A DNA stretch of 27,652 nt from Paramacrobiotus richtersi. Lineage: Eukaryota > Tardigrada > Eutardigrada > Parachela > Macrobiotidae. This document shows, piece by piece, positions 18,728 through 27,652 of the stretch. Under the pieces are notes generated by a model that worked only from the letters and a program-made list of their open reading frames with translations, made no database searches and was not told the DNA's origin. Position numbers and translations under genes: made by a program. Position 1 is the first letter of the stretch; each line of letters opens with the position of its first letter. The DNA is taken from assembly GCA_034698045.1 (NCBI GenBank), contig JAQGAU010000468.1:1-27652 (forward strand). Reading direction: 5' to 3'.

Positions 18728-20175
18728 TTCTTATGCATCAATGAAATGAGCAGATAAACGCTATATAACAACTGAATGGAAACGACGAAAAAAATGTTTG
18801 GTGTTATCTGCATGCGGAATAATTAAGCCCGCAAAACTACGGTTTCTGTTGCTTTCGGACTCGCAACTCAGTTCACGCAATTTAAGACCTTTGTTTATGT
18901 AGTTAATCGTCTGGAACTTACTGGTCATAATGTGACACCAGAAGTGTTATCAGCTGCCCGCATATCTTCCAAAGAGTGGTATGTCTACAACACGAAACGG
19001 CGAATGGTAAAACTATACACCTTACCGAATAAGGCAGTCTCCTTACAGAATATCATACCTCAAACAACACATACTCCATATTCCTGACCTTCTCCGTGTT
19101 CTTTGAACGAGTTCTGTAACGTTTCTTGTGTTGTCTGTCTTCGTTGACCTCTTTCTTTTCTTTTCCATCAGTCTTCGTCAATGTCCGTTCCTCAAACTAC
19201 TGTTTTGATCCGACATGTTTTGTTGAATCAGGCTCGTCTGCGCAGCATATCCCCGTAGGGCTGTAGCGGAAAGGTCACAGGTCGATAATATTGTGTTTAT
19301 GAGAATGATCATTAATTATTACATATAATAACATCGTCTTGATTACCGAACACGCTGGAAACTTACGAACGTTCACTAACGGCTTACACAACTCTTCCTT
19401 CTCTTGCACAGCTTTGAAAGTGTCTGGATTAAAGGAACAAACAAGGAATAATGTCCGGCTCATAGCCACTCTGGGGGATTATGTCTGCTTACGGAACGCG
19501 CGAGAATAATACAACACGCTGTACTTTCCGGTAATCTCGATTTAATGCTTAGCGGTTAACTCAGATTCCTATAGTTTTTGCTGACTGGTTAAGTAAACAG
19601 ATGTTAGACATAAAAGTACCTTTACAAAGCCGATCCGCAAAATGTGACCATAGCGCACCATCTTTGGCTCTCCATTTTGCGCTGGCTTTGCAAACCATGA
19701 TGCAACAATAACTTAGTACAGATGATATGGTTGGAAGAATAACATTTGCGCGAAGGTTTATGAGCAACAACAGCACATGACTGCGGATAATAACTTCTAA
19801 ACTTTCATGCGTCTGTTGGGTTATTCCTGCCACATAAGAAATTGATGTTCTTATTCCGTAATATTTTCCCGGAAACAAGCTGCTTTCGTACCATACTAAT
19901 CACTGGATGACATTGGAGACGGCTTCCGATTATCAAAGGAAATTAAACCATGGCTGCCAGCCTGTCACTTATCTTTTACAGAGACATCGTCTTCAGCTCA
20001 TGTTATTGCCGCTGCGGTATTTATACCGGTAACCTATATATACATATGTACAACTGTATTTGGTACCTGTCTGCTTTAAGTGTACCGAGCGGTTGACTCA
20101 TACAAAAGGTCAAGAGCATTCTGTGTTTGAAACACACTCTTTAAGAACTTTTCTTATTTCTTTCACTGGCACACA
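18728..20175. promoter_or_regulatory. Shared divergent spacer between Gr-like (minus) and GPCR (plus), unit 1
   Basis: This 1,448-bp spacer separates two divergently facing receptor genes. Most of it has homologues in unit 0 (12035-13037) and unit 2 (25245-27350). Preserved blocks include CGCAAAAC(T/C)ACGGTT near the Gr side, GTCTCCTTACAGAATATCATACC, TTCGTTGACCT with a CT-rich run, GATCCGCA with TGTGACCATAGCG, and the CGGTATTTATACCG palindrome near the GPCR. I see no gene in it. A regulatory role is inferred from position and conservation. Confidence 0.55.
20015..20042 (+). promoter_or_regulatory. Candidate GPCR core promoter: palindrome plus TATATATA
   Basis: A perfect 14-bp palindrome CGGTATTTATACCG (20015-20028) is followed by TATATATA (20035-20042), about 135 bases before the ATG. 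The palindrome arms persist in the unit 0 pseudogene. Confidence 0.5.
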
Positions 20176-21198
20176 ATGGCTAATTTTACAAGCTTGTTGA
20201 TTCAGCAGAATACTTCGTTACCACGAGGAGCCAACGGTACCATCCAAAGCTTCGACTGGCTACAGTGGCTAACCGTGTTTTTCTGTTTCGTCACGCTGTT
20301 TGGAAACAGTATGCTGCTATATCTGTACCACAAGACCAGAAACTTCATTACTCCCTTCAGCATCTACATCATAAGCCTCTCCCTGACAAACATCACTGGC
20401 GCGGTTATCCAGTACAATCCTTTTATCCTGGCGGCTAAAGCTTTGCTATCACAGCAACACCATCCAGTTTTCTGCGCCTTCATCCGTTTTTTCGCGACAG
20501 GCATCGGACCACTTGTTCCTTTGTTCCATTTGAGCATCGCATTAAACCGAATCTGGGCGGTCACATGGCCGCTGTCCTACCGCGTCAAACACACGAAAAC
20601 GATGGCGACATGGTTATGCCTGAGTTTAGTGGTTGCCATCATCGTATTTTCTACAACGATCACCACAATCGACACTGTTCTTTTCGCGGATGTAATGGAC
20701 AATGTCTACTGCAGTTTCAGCGCGGTAATTCCATCGCAGACTCAGTGGTTGCCCTTTCACAACCTCGTGTTCTATGCACTGCCAGAATTTGTCATTCTCC
20801 TTAGCTACCCTTACTTCGCCATCAGAAGGAGGTTTAGGAAGATTGCTGCCCGGAAGGGTGTATCTTCTTCTAATCCAAAACCAACAGAAAACACCGACCC
20901 ACAACACGGAAGAAAACACGCGGGTTTGGACGACAGTGTTAAAAACGATAAGAAACAAATGTCAAATTCTTTCTTGCTGCTGTCTATAATGACCCTGAGT
21001 GTCTTCATATGCTGGAGTCCAGCTAACGCGGCTTTCTTGGGCGGACCGTCTCTTGGAAGCAACAGAAAACTATATTTGAGCAGCCGAATCTTGAAGATGG
21101 TTCAAGCCGCTTTAGATCCAGTTATCTTTGCCCTTACGCAGTCGGTTATGCGAAAGGAACTACTCGGATGCATGAAAAAGCTTTTGCCGAACGTTTAA
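20176..21198 (+). CDS. Orphan rhodopsin-like (class A) GPCR, intronless
   Basis: This 340-residue single-exon receptor starts at the Met that follows the promoter-like element and agrees with its paralogues. N-glycosylation sequons occur at residues 3, 12 and 20. Landmarks are Asn44 of TM1, Asn72 at the usual Asp2.50 site in SLSLTNITG, Cys100 before TM3 pairing with Cys179 in loop 2, Asn-Arg-Ile 124-126 in place of DRY, Pro203 in TM5, CWSP 279-282 in TM6, and DPVIF 314-318 in place of NPxxY, then a helix-8-like MRKELLGCMKK. It should be a plasma-membrane, G-protein-coupled sensor of unknown ligand. It is divergent from the Gr-like pseudogene of the same unit. A canonical AATAAA lies 31 bases past the stop. 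I do not recognise a specific subfamily; peptide or small-molecule ligands are both possible. Confidence 0.94.
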   Translation: MANFTSLLIQQNTSLPRGANGTIQSFDWLQWLTVFFCFVTLFGNSMLLYLYHKTRNFITPFSIYIISLSLTNITGAVIQYNPFILAAKALLSQQHHPVFCAFIRFFATGIGPLVPLFHLSIALNRIWAVTWPLSYRVKHTKTMATWLCLSLVVAIIVFSTTITTIDTVLFADVMDNVYCSFSAVIPSQTQWLPFHNLVFYALPEFVILLSYPYFAIRRRFRKIAARKGVSSSNPKPTENTDPQHGRKHAGLDDSVKNDKKQMSNSFLLLSIMTLSVFICWSPANAAFLGGPSLGSNRKLYLSSRILKMVQAALDPVIFALTQSVMRKELLGCMKKLLPNV

Positions 21199-21228
21199 AC
21201 CAGTCGATCATCAAGGCATTCTTAACTG

Positions 21229-21234
21229 AATAAA
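21229..21234 (+). other. Poly(A) signal AATAAA of the GPCR at 20176
   Basis: Canonical hexamer 31 bases after the TAA stop. Confidence 0.75.
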
Positions 21235-23587
21235 CATATTTCGGTTTAACCGGACCCTACCGGCATTTCACTGCACATTTATTTTCCTTGTTGATTTTAA
21301 TTTTTGTCGTTTGACATTATTGATACGTTTATAAATCTGTGAAATGTAGAGACTTAGTATTCGATTCTTATCGCTTTGACAATTCTTTAGTATTAATGAC
21401 CAGAGTGTTATTTACGGTGAGTTTCGCAGTTATCTTCAAAGGTCACATCGCGTGAACAGCCCCGTTGATTCTGGCTGCTGTACCGTCACGTGCGAACTTG
21501 GCTTTTTCATTTGACATGTTAGCATTGTGTACATTCGTGTGCTTATCAGAAGTTATAAGATATCAGTTCGTATCCTTCGTCGGACAAATCCGCCCCACGG
21601 GTCAGAAGTCGACATAAAATTTTCAAACAGATGTAATAAAATAAAAGAGTATTGAAATTGCAGCAATATAAAAGCATAAACAGTTAAACACAGTGAGCAG
21701 CCAATGGTACGTCATGTCAACACAAAGTGCATTGATGTGCTTAGGAACCAGTACGTACTGGCTGCCCGTACAGAACATTAGACTCTGAGTTAGTAAGGAG
21801 AAAATCAGCACTTCCTGCCGCAGGAATCCTGCGCAAATGTTACAGCTGCATAATTCGGGGATAAGCGTAACATGCTGGATCTCAAGCATTGACCGTGTTT
21901 TGGATTTCAAGTGACTAAATTATTATAATTTGATTTGCGGCTGATTTGACTACCAGCTACCAAAAGCCGAAACGGAAACGTATCTTTTAAAAAGCCGACA
22001 ACAGACATCTAAGGCTCACTGACGTCACACCTTGAGTAAAGGATGCCATAATCATCCCTCTGTTTATGAGTTTGTTATTAAGTGCCATGGGGTCACTGTA
22101 TTTGCAATAGAATTAATAAGGCGGTTGGACTGTTATGGTGTTATAGCAGTATCATCTCTTAGGAATCGAAAACAGATGACTCATTTTTTTTTCCATACAG
22201 TAAACCATGCATTTAATTGCCATTATTTGGCCTTGAAACACCCAGTAAATTTATGTCTTGGCTTGGTCGTTACCGTAGCGTATGCGTAACGGTGGCTTCC
22301 AATATACAGTACCCTGTACCCTTTTACTGGTGCCGCAATGTTGCATGCATATGTAGTACGAGGGTATTATTATGTACGTGCTGCTTGCAGCTTGTGCTTG
22401 CTGAATGATGGAATGATGACTGCTGATGCGTGAAAAATGTTGCTGGAATCGTTTCTGAAGTGAACAGCCTTTGAACATGAATGTATGCCTTATCCAAAAA
22501 TTGTACAAAAATTATCTAACTAAGGAATCAGCGTTTGGTTGAAGGCCGCGGCATAAATTTGTCAATAAAAGCAGAAGAAAGGGAATGGACGACCGCGAGA
22601 ACCGAAAAAGCTGGGTGCGTAGAGCTCGCCCATAGACCGCTATGTTGAAGCATCATTGGCGATAACATGCCCGTTTTTCGCACATGGAGTCGATACTGTA
22701 TTCTTAACATTTTTCCAAGGTTCTTCACACATACAGTAGGTCCTTCATTTCAGATCGCCCAACTAAATTGTCTGCGCATGGTCCTTTTAGACAACATGTC
22801 CTGGTTTGGCACGAAAGGATACAACGAGACCTGTTAAAAAGACCGTCTTTTTCGCCTGCAGAAAAACAGTTTTTGATTTTAAATTAATTTGGAAAGCTCT
22901 ATATGCCTGGTAAAAACGTGTTCAGCTTATGGTTTATGAATCGGGCTATCAGATTGAGCACATCCTGGAGAAGTAAAACAAAGCTGATCGGTCGATAATA
23001 ATTGTTGAGCTTGTGGACAACTTGGCTCAGCACCCCTAGCCAGAACTTGTATTAGCCAGAATAGGTTGCACCTTTATCCACTTATGGTAGCTAGTTTACG
23101 GTGTTTGCCGTGCAAATTCGGTTTTGGTGTCACATATATACTAGTCATGTTGCTTTGAATATCTTAAGTCAGCAGACGACAACTTCACACTTGTTACTGT
23201 ACGAAACGGAAATGTGTCTGCTAAGAAAACAACATCAGAAGATTTAAGACTTAAGACTAATACTGCTGTCACCATGCACTCGACATAATGTATACCATAA
23301 TTATTAACTTGATAACGAAGTTCTGTGAGGTATTACACAAAATCAATGCAGCCATATGACTACAATATTATCGCAGTGTCCTCCTTTAGGAACTGTCCGA
23401 ACTGACAACGGATGGCCGACGAATATCCAGCCATTTGTTTGATGGTCAACAACATACTGTTACAAAACTGAGGATTATTCTGAACTGCCTGTACGAAACT
23501 GATATCGATGTATTGTTGACACTACTAGGCAGCCTTTCTAAAGCCTAAAGCTACATATTGATAGAATAACTGTCATCCTGTAAAATA

Positions 23588-23625
23588 AACAGAGTTACCC
23601 CCTCTAAAGGCGCATACGCTGCTGT
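23588..23625. other. Paralogous empty site for the 14.7-16.7 kb transposon
   Basis: After TCATCCTGTAAAATA the sequence reads through CCCTCTAAAGGCGCATACGCTG, aligning with CGGCTCTCTTACGG joined directly to CGAGTACGCTG across the insertion point. Only one copy of the target sequence is present and no element. Confidence 0.75.
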
Positions 23626-23673
23626 GCTAAAGGTTTTTGACTCATATCCGATTCTCTGGCCTGCTTAAGAAAT

Positions 23674-23695
23674 CCAACGCACCCAGGTGCGTTGG
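23674..23695. repeat. Perfect 10-bp inverted repeat with 2-base centre
   Basis: CCAACGCACC, then CA, then GGTGCGTTGG. On the minus strand it lies about 27 bases past the AATAAA of the Gr-like gene, near where cleavage would occur. Confidence 0.85.
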
Positions 23696-23721
23696 TAAAT
23701 ACAAAACTTGTGCCAGAAACT

Positions 23722-23727
23722 TTATTT
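23722..23727 (-). other. Candidate poly(A) signal AATAAA of the Gr-like gene
   Basis: Canonical hexamer on the minus strand about 223 bases past the TGA at 23950. Confidence 0.55.
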
Positions 23728-23949
23728 CTCATAAATGGGGCGCGATAGACTCGTCATCAACGGGATACCAACTGTATTTACTTCCAGAGGCAGCCTATAT
23801 AGCAGCTTACTAGAGCTAGCTACAATATTGAGCATATGAAAGAAAGTCCGGAAAATACGTGATGAAATCTACCAGTGGTAAGTTCCGATCCGGTAAAAGC
23901 GTCGAGAGCTGATTGTTTCATGCACCTAGTCATATATGTGCATGCGGAC

Positions 23950-25244
23950 TCATGGATGCTTATCACTTAATTCCGCTAGTAGTAAAATGTATCCGAGTAT
24001 ACTGCAAACGATCTACGAAAGAAACGTAATCAGCTAAACTGATATCGTCAGCTATACTTACGTATTCGTCAGGAAACTTACACCAACCGTTTTTTCTCGA
24101 TTGACGGTCAGTCCCGCTAAAGTCAGTCGTGGTTCCATTGTATTAACGCAATGTAGATGCTTATTTACATGCATGGACGTGTCCGGTTGTGCTTTGCGAA
24201 AAGCCAGGATACGCCTCAAGGCAGTGACGACCCCCGCGGCCTATAAAGCAATTGTTATCTAACCGTAATGGCTATGCAAAACCAGCTGACACACCCTACC
24301 TTCTCGTTAACATACAGTAACGACATCAACTGCACCGTTAAGATTAATACACCTGTGAACAAGTAGATCACCGCGGATACATCTGGAACGTTTTGCTTGA
24401 CAAGCGTATCAAGAACTATTTGCAAGTATCCCATGGTTATGAGGAGCGTCTCAGCAAAGGTTAGCATGTTTAGCCATGAAAGACAGCCATCGTAAGCGCA
24501 GAGTCTTTTGCAGGTTTGGAAGTGTGTCTCAAGGGTACCAGTCAAGATTGTCCGGCTGACACTTTCACTGAAATCAAGTGAGTTGATTCGATCACAAAGG
24601 GCATCCAGTAGGAGTCCTTCAAGGAAGGGCATGACAATGAGAACGCAGTGGACTATTTCTTTGCCTACTACGCAGGAAGCAAAGACAGCGTGGTGTAAAA
24701 CATCAGCAGGCTTGGCAAAAGCGCCAATTGATGCATTATAGTGTTCCGCCAGCACCGATTTGTTGCGCCGCAGTATGTAAACCATATTGGAGACCAGCGT
24801 TTCACCTGGGTTTACCGCAAAAAGACAAATGGATAATCCACAAACAACCACTACATGTTTGGACATCAACAGACCCGACTGGAAAAATGAAACGACACTG
24901 ACATTGGCGTTACTAGGCACGAAACCCCCTAGTCGCCATATCTGTACGGCGCATGCGAATCGGGTCAACGGAAACAGTAAAAGTACCGGAAACGAAACAA
25001 TCATTGTGGTTACACGGGTGTTGCCCATCGGTCCACTGAATACTTCAACACTGTAGACGAGATTGGCTACAATCTGGGTGAAGATGTAAAAAGCCATGCC
25101 CGTTCGGAGGAAAACCAAGAATAAAGGATATCGAGTAACAGAGCTAGCTGGAAAACAGAAATAGCCACAAATCTGCATGGCGTTGAACCATAACTTGTTG
25201 TGTAGTTGGAAAATGGTTAACAGTAATTGGGGTTTATGCTTCAT
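23950..25244 (-). CDS. Gustatory-receptor-like seven-transmembrane chemoreceptor (7tm_7 type)
   Basis: Three exons, 25244-24300, 24240-24082 and 24012-23950, are joined by GT-AG introns of 59 and 69 bp, both phase 0, giving 388 residues. That length is typical of Gr proteins. Exon 1 encodes a short N terminus and about six hydrophobic segments (roughly residues 18-36, 40-66, 78-102, 116-144, 184-215 and 257-312). Exon 2 encodes the basic linker and GLTVNREKTVG (358-368), which resembles the Gr region before TM7. Exon 3 supplies IVCSILGYILLLAEL as TM7. A phase-0 intron just before TM7 is common in the Gr family. The classic TYhhhhhQF motif is absent; the same place reads GYILLLAEL. Family members are ligand-gated cation channels with intracellular N termini. 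The splice model is mine and the family call rests on layout and short motifs, so an unrelated 7TM family remains possible. Confidence 0.75.
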
Positions 25245-27350
25245 TTCTTATGGGTTAGTGAAATAAACAGGTAAACGCTTTTCTAAGGAATGTGTGTGAA
25301 CACGTATTATGGCATGGTACAGCAATAAACAGACACATATGGGTAAACGTTGTAAAACCTATTTGAAATGACGAAAAAAGCGCTTGGGAAGACTAGAAGT
25401 ATTATTTGTTAGACGCAGTAATTAAGGTCGCAAAACCACGGTTCATGTTACTTTCGAACTCGCAACCCAGTTCATGTAATTTCAGACTTTTGTTTATGCA
25501 GCTGACCATCTGTAAATTACTGGTCATAAATTCATAATGTGACCCCACTGTCACTCCAGAAGTGTTCAGCTGCCAACAATGACGGAGTTGTCGCCTTATC
25601 GGAACGGTTTTCCACCAACAGCAGTCATCTGAATCCTTAGGTACACAAAGCACAGAGAACATTGTTGGCTCAACAGTATCCATGTGTGTACAGCTTGCGC
25701 GCATGGTAGGCTCAATCGGTACACAAGTTTGTTTTGCATGGTTGCAGCGACCGCGACTATCATGTATGGAGTCCCGTAAGCGACCAGTACAATTGCCGAC
25801 TTCGGCCTGCTAGAAACTGCAGTTCCTAACATTCCCAAGTCAGTAGATGTACTGGTCGCTGCGGTTGCGCTTACAGCATGGCATTGCGGCCGTTGCTGTA
25901 GTTTCTAGCAATCCAAAGTCAGCAATAGTACTTGCAATTAACTGGCCGGTTGCGGGAAAGGGTAAGTTCGGTCGGTCGAAAACTCGTGTACGCAACGGGA
26001 CGGCGACCATATTATATAACTTGTGTACAGATTGAGCCACTTTTGTAGGATTGTGTAAAGATCTGTTGATTATTACGGTCTGTTGATTTCAAGAGCCACT
26101 GGATCCACGTACTAGGTGCGAGAAGTCCATTTTGTTAAGCCTGTTTTCTCTTTTACATAATGTTTTCTTTCAAACCCTTCAACAAGAAGCAACCTTATAG
26201 GGGCAGGATGGTGACACTCGGTCCATTTTCCAACCTCAACATCATGCAGACGATTTTGTTGTTGTTATCGTGAAAAAATACTACTAAACATCGAACATTC
26301 ACATATACAAGATACTAGTTACACGTATCGAAAAACACTCAAAAGTTGGATGGGGCAAAATCCAATATGTAGAACAAACGGTCTCCTTACAGAATATCAT
26401 ACCCCAGCAAACACCTACTCTATATTCATGACCCACCCTGTGTTCTTTAACGTTTTCTGTAACATTTCTTATGTTGTATGTCTTCGTTGACCTTTTTCTT
26501 TTCTTCCGCAATTTTCCCCGAATGTCTGAGCTGATGTCCGAAACCACTGTTTTCATCCGTAATGTATTGTTAAATATGCTTGTATGCCGGAGCATGCCCC
26601 AGTCAGGCTGCGTAAAGGTCACAAAACAAAGAGATCATTATTATTATGTTTATTGGGATGCCATTAATTATTATGATAACATCGTCTTGATTACAGAACA
26701 AGCTGGAGACTTACGAACGTTTACTGACGGCTTGCACAACTCTTCTCTTACACAGTTCTGAAAGGGTCTGGATTAAAGGAACAAACAACGGAATAATGTT
26801 CGGCTCACAAACCTCTCTGGGGGATTATGTCTGCTTACGGAATGCACGGGAATAATGTATCACACAGTCACACTGTACTTGCGGTGATCTTAAAAATTTT
26901 TAATGATTAAAAGCGGAAGCGTTCAACTCGGATTTCTTTAGTTTTTGCTGACTGGTTAAGTGAACAGATGCTAGACATAAAACTACCTTTTTAAAGCCGA
27001 TCCGCACTATGTGACCATAGCGGATCATCTTTGACTCTCCATTTTTGCGCTGGCTTTTGCAAACCATGATTCAACACTAACATAGTATAGATGATATTTA
27101 TATAGCAGAATAACATTTGCCCGAAGGTTTATGAACAACAACAACAGCACATGACTGCGGATAATAACTTCTACACTTCGATATCCTGCCGCTTCTGCTG
27201 GGTTATTCTTGCCACATAAGAAACTGCTGCTTTCGTTCCGTGATATTTTCCCGGAAACAAGCTGATTTCGTACCATACTATGACATTGGAGACGGCTTCC
27301 GATTATCAAACGAAATTATACCATGGCTCCCAGCCTGCCACTTATCTTTT
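25245..27350. other. Divergent spacer of unit 2 with an extra segment of about 800 bp
   Basis: 25245-25576 and 26380-27350 are homologous to the unit 1 spacer. The segment between them, about 25577-26380, replaces roughly 80 bases there. It carries related sequence modules in both orientations around 25745-25970. No gene is supported. The promoter-like palindrome seen in units 0 and 1 is missing, because similarity stops near 27350. Confidence 0.6.
25745..25970. repeat. Inverted and direct copies of a module of about 60 bp
   Basis: A module with the core TTTCTAGCA..CC(A/G)AAGTC(A/G)GCAAT(A/T)GTACT occurs at about 25890-25935 on plus and about 25780-25822 on minus, and a more diverged direct copy lies at about 25828-25880 (CCCAAGTCAGTAGATGTACTGGTCGCTGCGG). 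Both strong copies translate to a PKSAIVL stretch in one frame, but no long frame joins them. Confidence 0.7.
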
Positions 27351-27354
27351 GCAG

Positions 27355-27393
27355 AGAGCACCGAGAGACACCGAGAGACACCGACATGCCCAT
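27355..27393. repeat. Short tandem repeat, CACCGAGAGA units
   Basis: About three copies of a 10-bp unit, expanded from the single GAGACACCGA word found in the homologous unit 0 flank (12845). Confidence 0.85.
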
Positions 27394-27498
27394 AGAATAC
27401 CTCACTTAGGACACGAAAATTTGGCTTTGGATACTATTGATATGTATCGCAACGTATCAAATGCGTAGGACACGTACTTTTATACAGCATATAACTGC

Positions 27499-27652
27499 AT
27501 CCACACAGAGTATTACAGTGTATCCTACGGTATCTTGGCGTATTTACAGTAACCACAGAGTATTGCAGTGTATCTTATGGTATCTTGGCGTATCCTGCAG
27601 TATCCACAGAGTATTGCAGTGTATCCTATGGTATCTTGGCGTATCCTGCAGT
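27499..27652. repeat. 51-bp minisatellite reaching the window edge
   Basis: Three units of about 51-52 bp start ATCCACAGAGTATTGCAGTG and contain GTATCTTGGCGTATC. The last two are nearly identical and the first is more diverged. Inside each unit GTATC recurs about every 10-11 bases. The array probably continues beyond the window. It sits where the unit 2 GPCR would be expected to start (about 27534). Confidence 0.93.

Larger units (their letters stand above)
21199..23949. other. Array spacer between unit 1 GPCR and unit 2 Gr-like gene
   Basis: No gene is seen in this 2.75 kb. It contains two separate matches to the 14.4-14.7 kb spacer (about 21965-22200 and about 23205-23625), so part of the spacer is itself doubled here. 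A short match to intron sequence of the Gr-like pseudogene (AGACCGCTATGTT, near 17222 and 22634) suggests another eroded unit. Open frames at 21623-21910 and 22032-22289 have no recognisable features. Confidence 0.6.

Noticed and set aside
25596..26035. Opposing frames sharing PKSAIVL as a protein-coding gene pair
   Set aside because: The similarity follows from the inverted DNA repeat itself; neither frame has codon or splice support.
27499..27652. Direct repeats at the window end as a CRISPR array
   Set aside because: Units are contiguous with no unique spacers, and the genome is eukaryotic. This is a minisatellite.

Overview
The window is animal nuclear DNA. Genes are split by short GT-AG introns of 51-124 bp, intergenic DNA is AT-rich, AATAAA signals sit downstream of stops, and no operons or ribosome-binding sites are seen. 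The gene families present (PRD-class homeobox, FMR1/FXR, intronless class-A GPCRs, a gustatory-receptor-like 7TM protein) are metazoan. Compact introns plus a family of intronless orphan GPCRs make me favour a tardigrade (Hypsibius/Ramazzottius type) or another small ecdysozoan. That assignment is inference.

Layout. 1-3940: no recognisable coding, probably the long last intron of a homeobox gene. 3941-4426 (+): last exon of a PRD-class homeobox gene, starting in recognition helix 3. 4427-6507: no gene seen. 6508-7578 (-): intact orphan class-A GPCR. About 8589-8705 (+): shred of the same GPCR family. 8987-11642 (-): complete eight-exon FMR1/FXR-family gene, 671 codons by my splice model, in which the KH1-KH2 block is encoded twice by tandem exons. 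From about 12.0 kb to the end lies a tandem array of receptor units.

Receptor array. Each full unit has a gustatory-receptor-like (Gr-like) gene on the minus strand facing away from an intronless GPCR on the plus strand, with a shared spacer of about 1.4 kb in the one complete unit. Unit 0 retains spacer plus a GPCR pseudogene (13038-14038). Unit 1 has a Gr-like pseudogene (17122-18727) and an intact GPCR (20176-21198). Unit 2 has an intact three-exon Gr-like gene (23950-25244) and GPCR 5' flanking sequence, but a 51-bp minisatellite sits where the GPCR should start. Spacer upstream of unit 1 carries a 1,944-bp DNA transposon (14727-16670) with near-perfect long inverted repeats and an exact 11-bp target duplication. 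The equivalent spacer of unit 2 (about 23.6 kb) is a natural empty site.

The most notable items are the FMR1-family gene with a doubled KH1-KH2 cassette, whose duplication breakpoint (a CAGCTG shared by exon interior and splice acceptor) can be read directly; the co-duplicated divergent Gr-like/GPCR pair; and the transposon with hairpin-containing ends. No rRNA, tRNA or CRISPR array was recognised.
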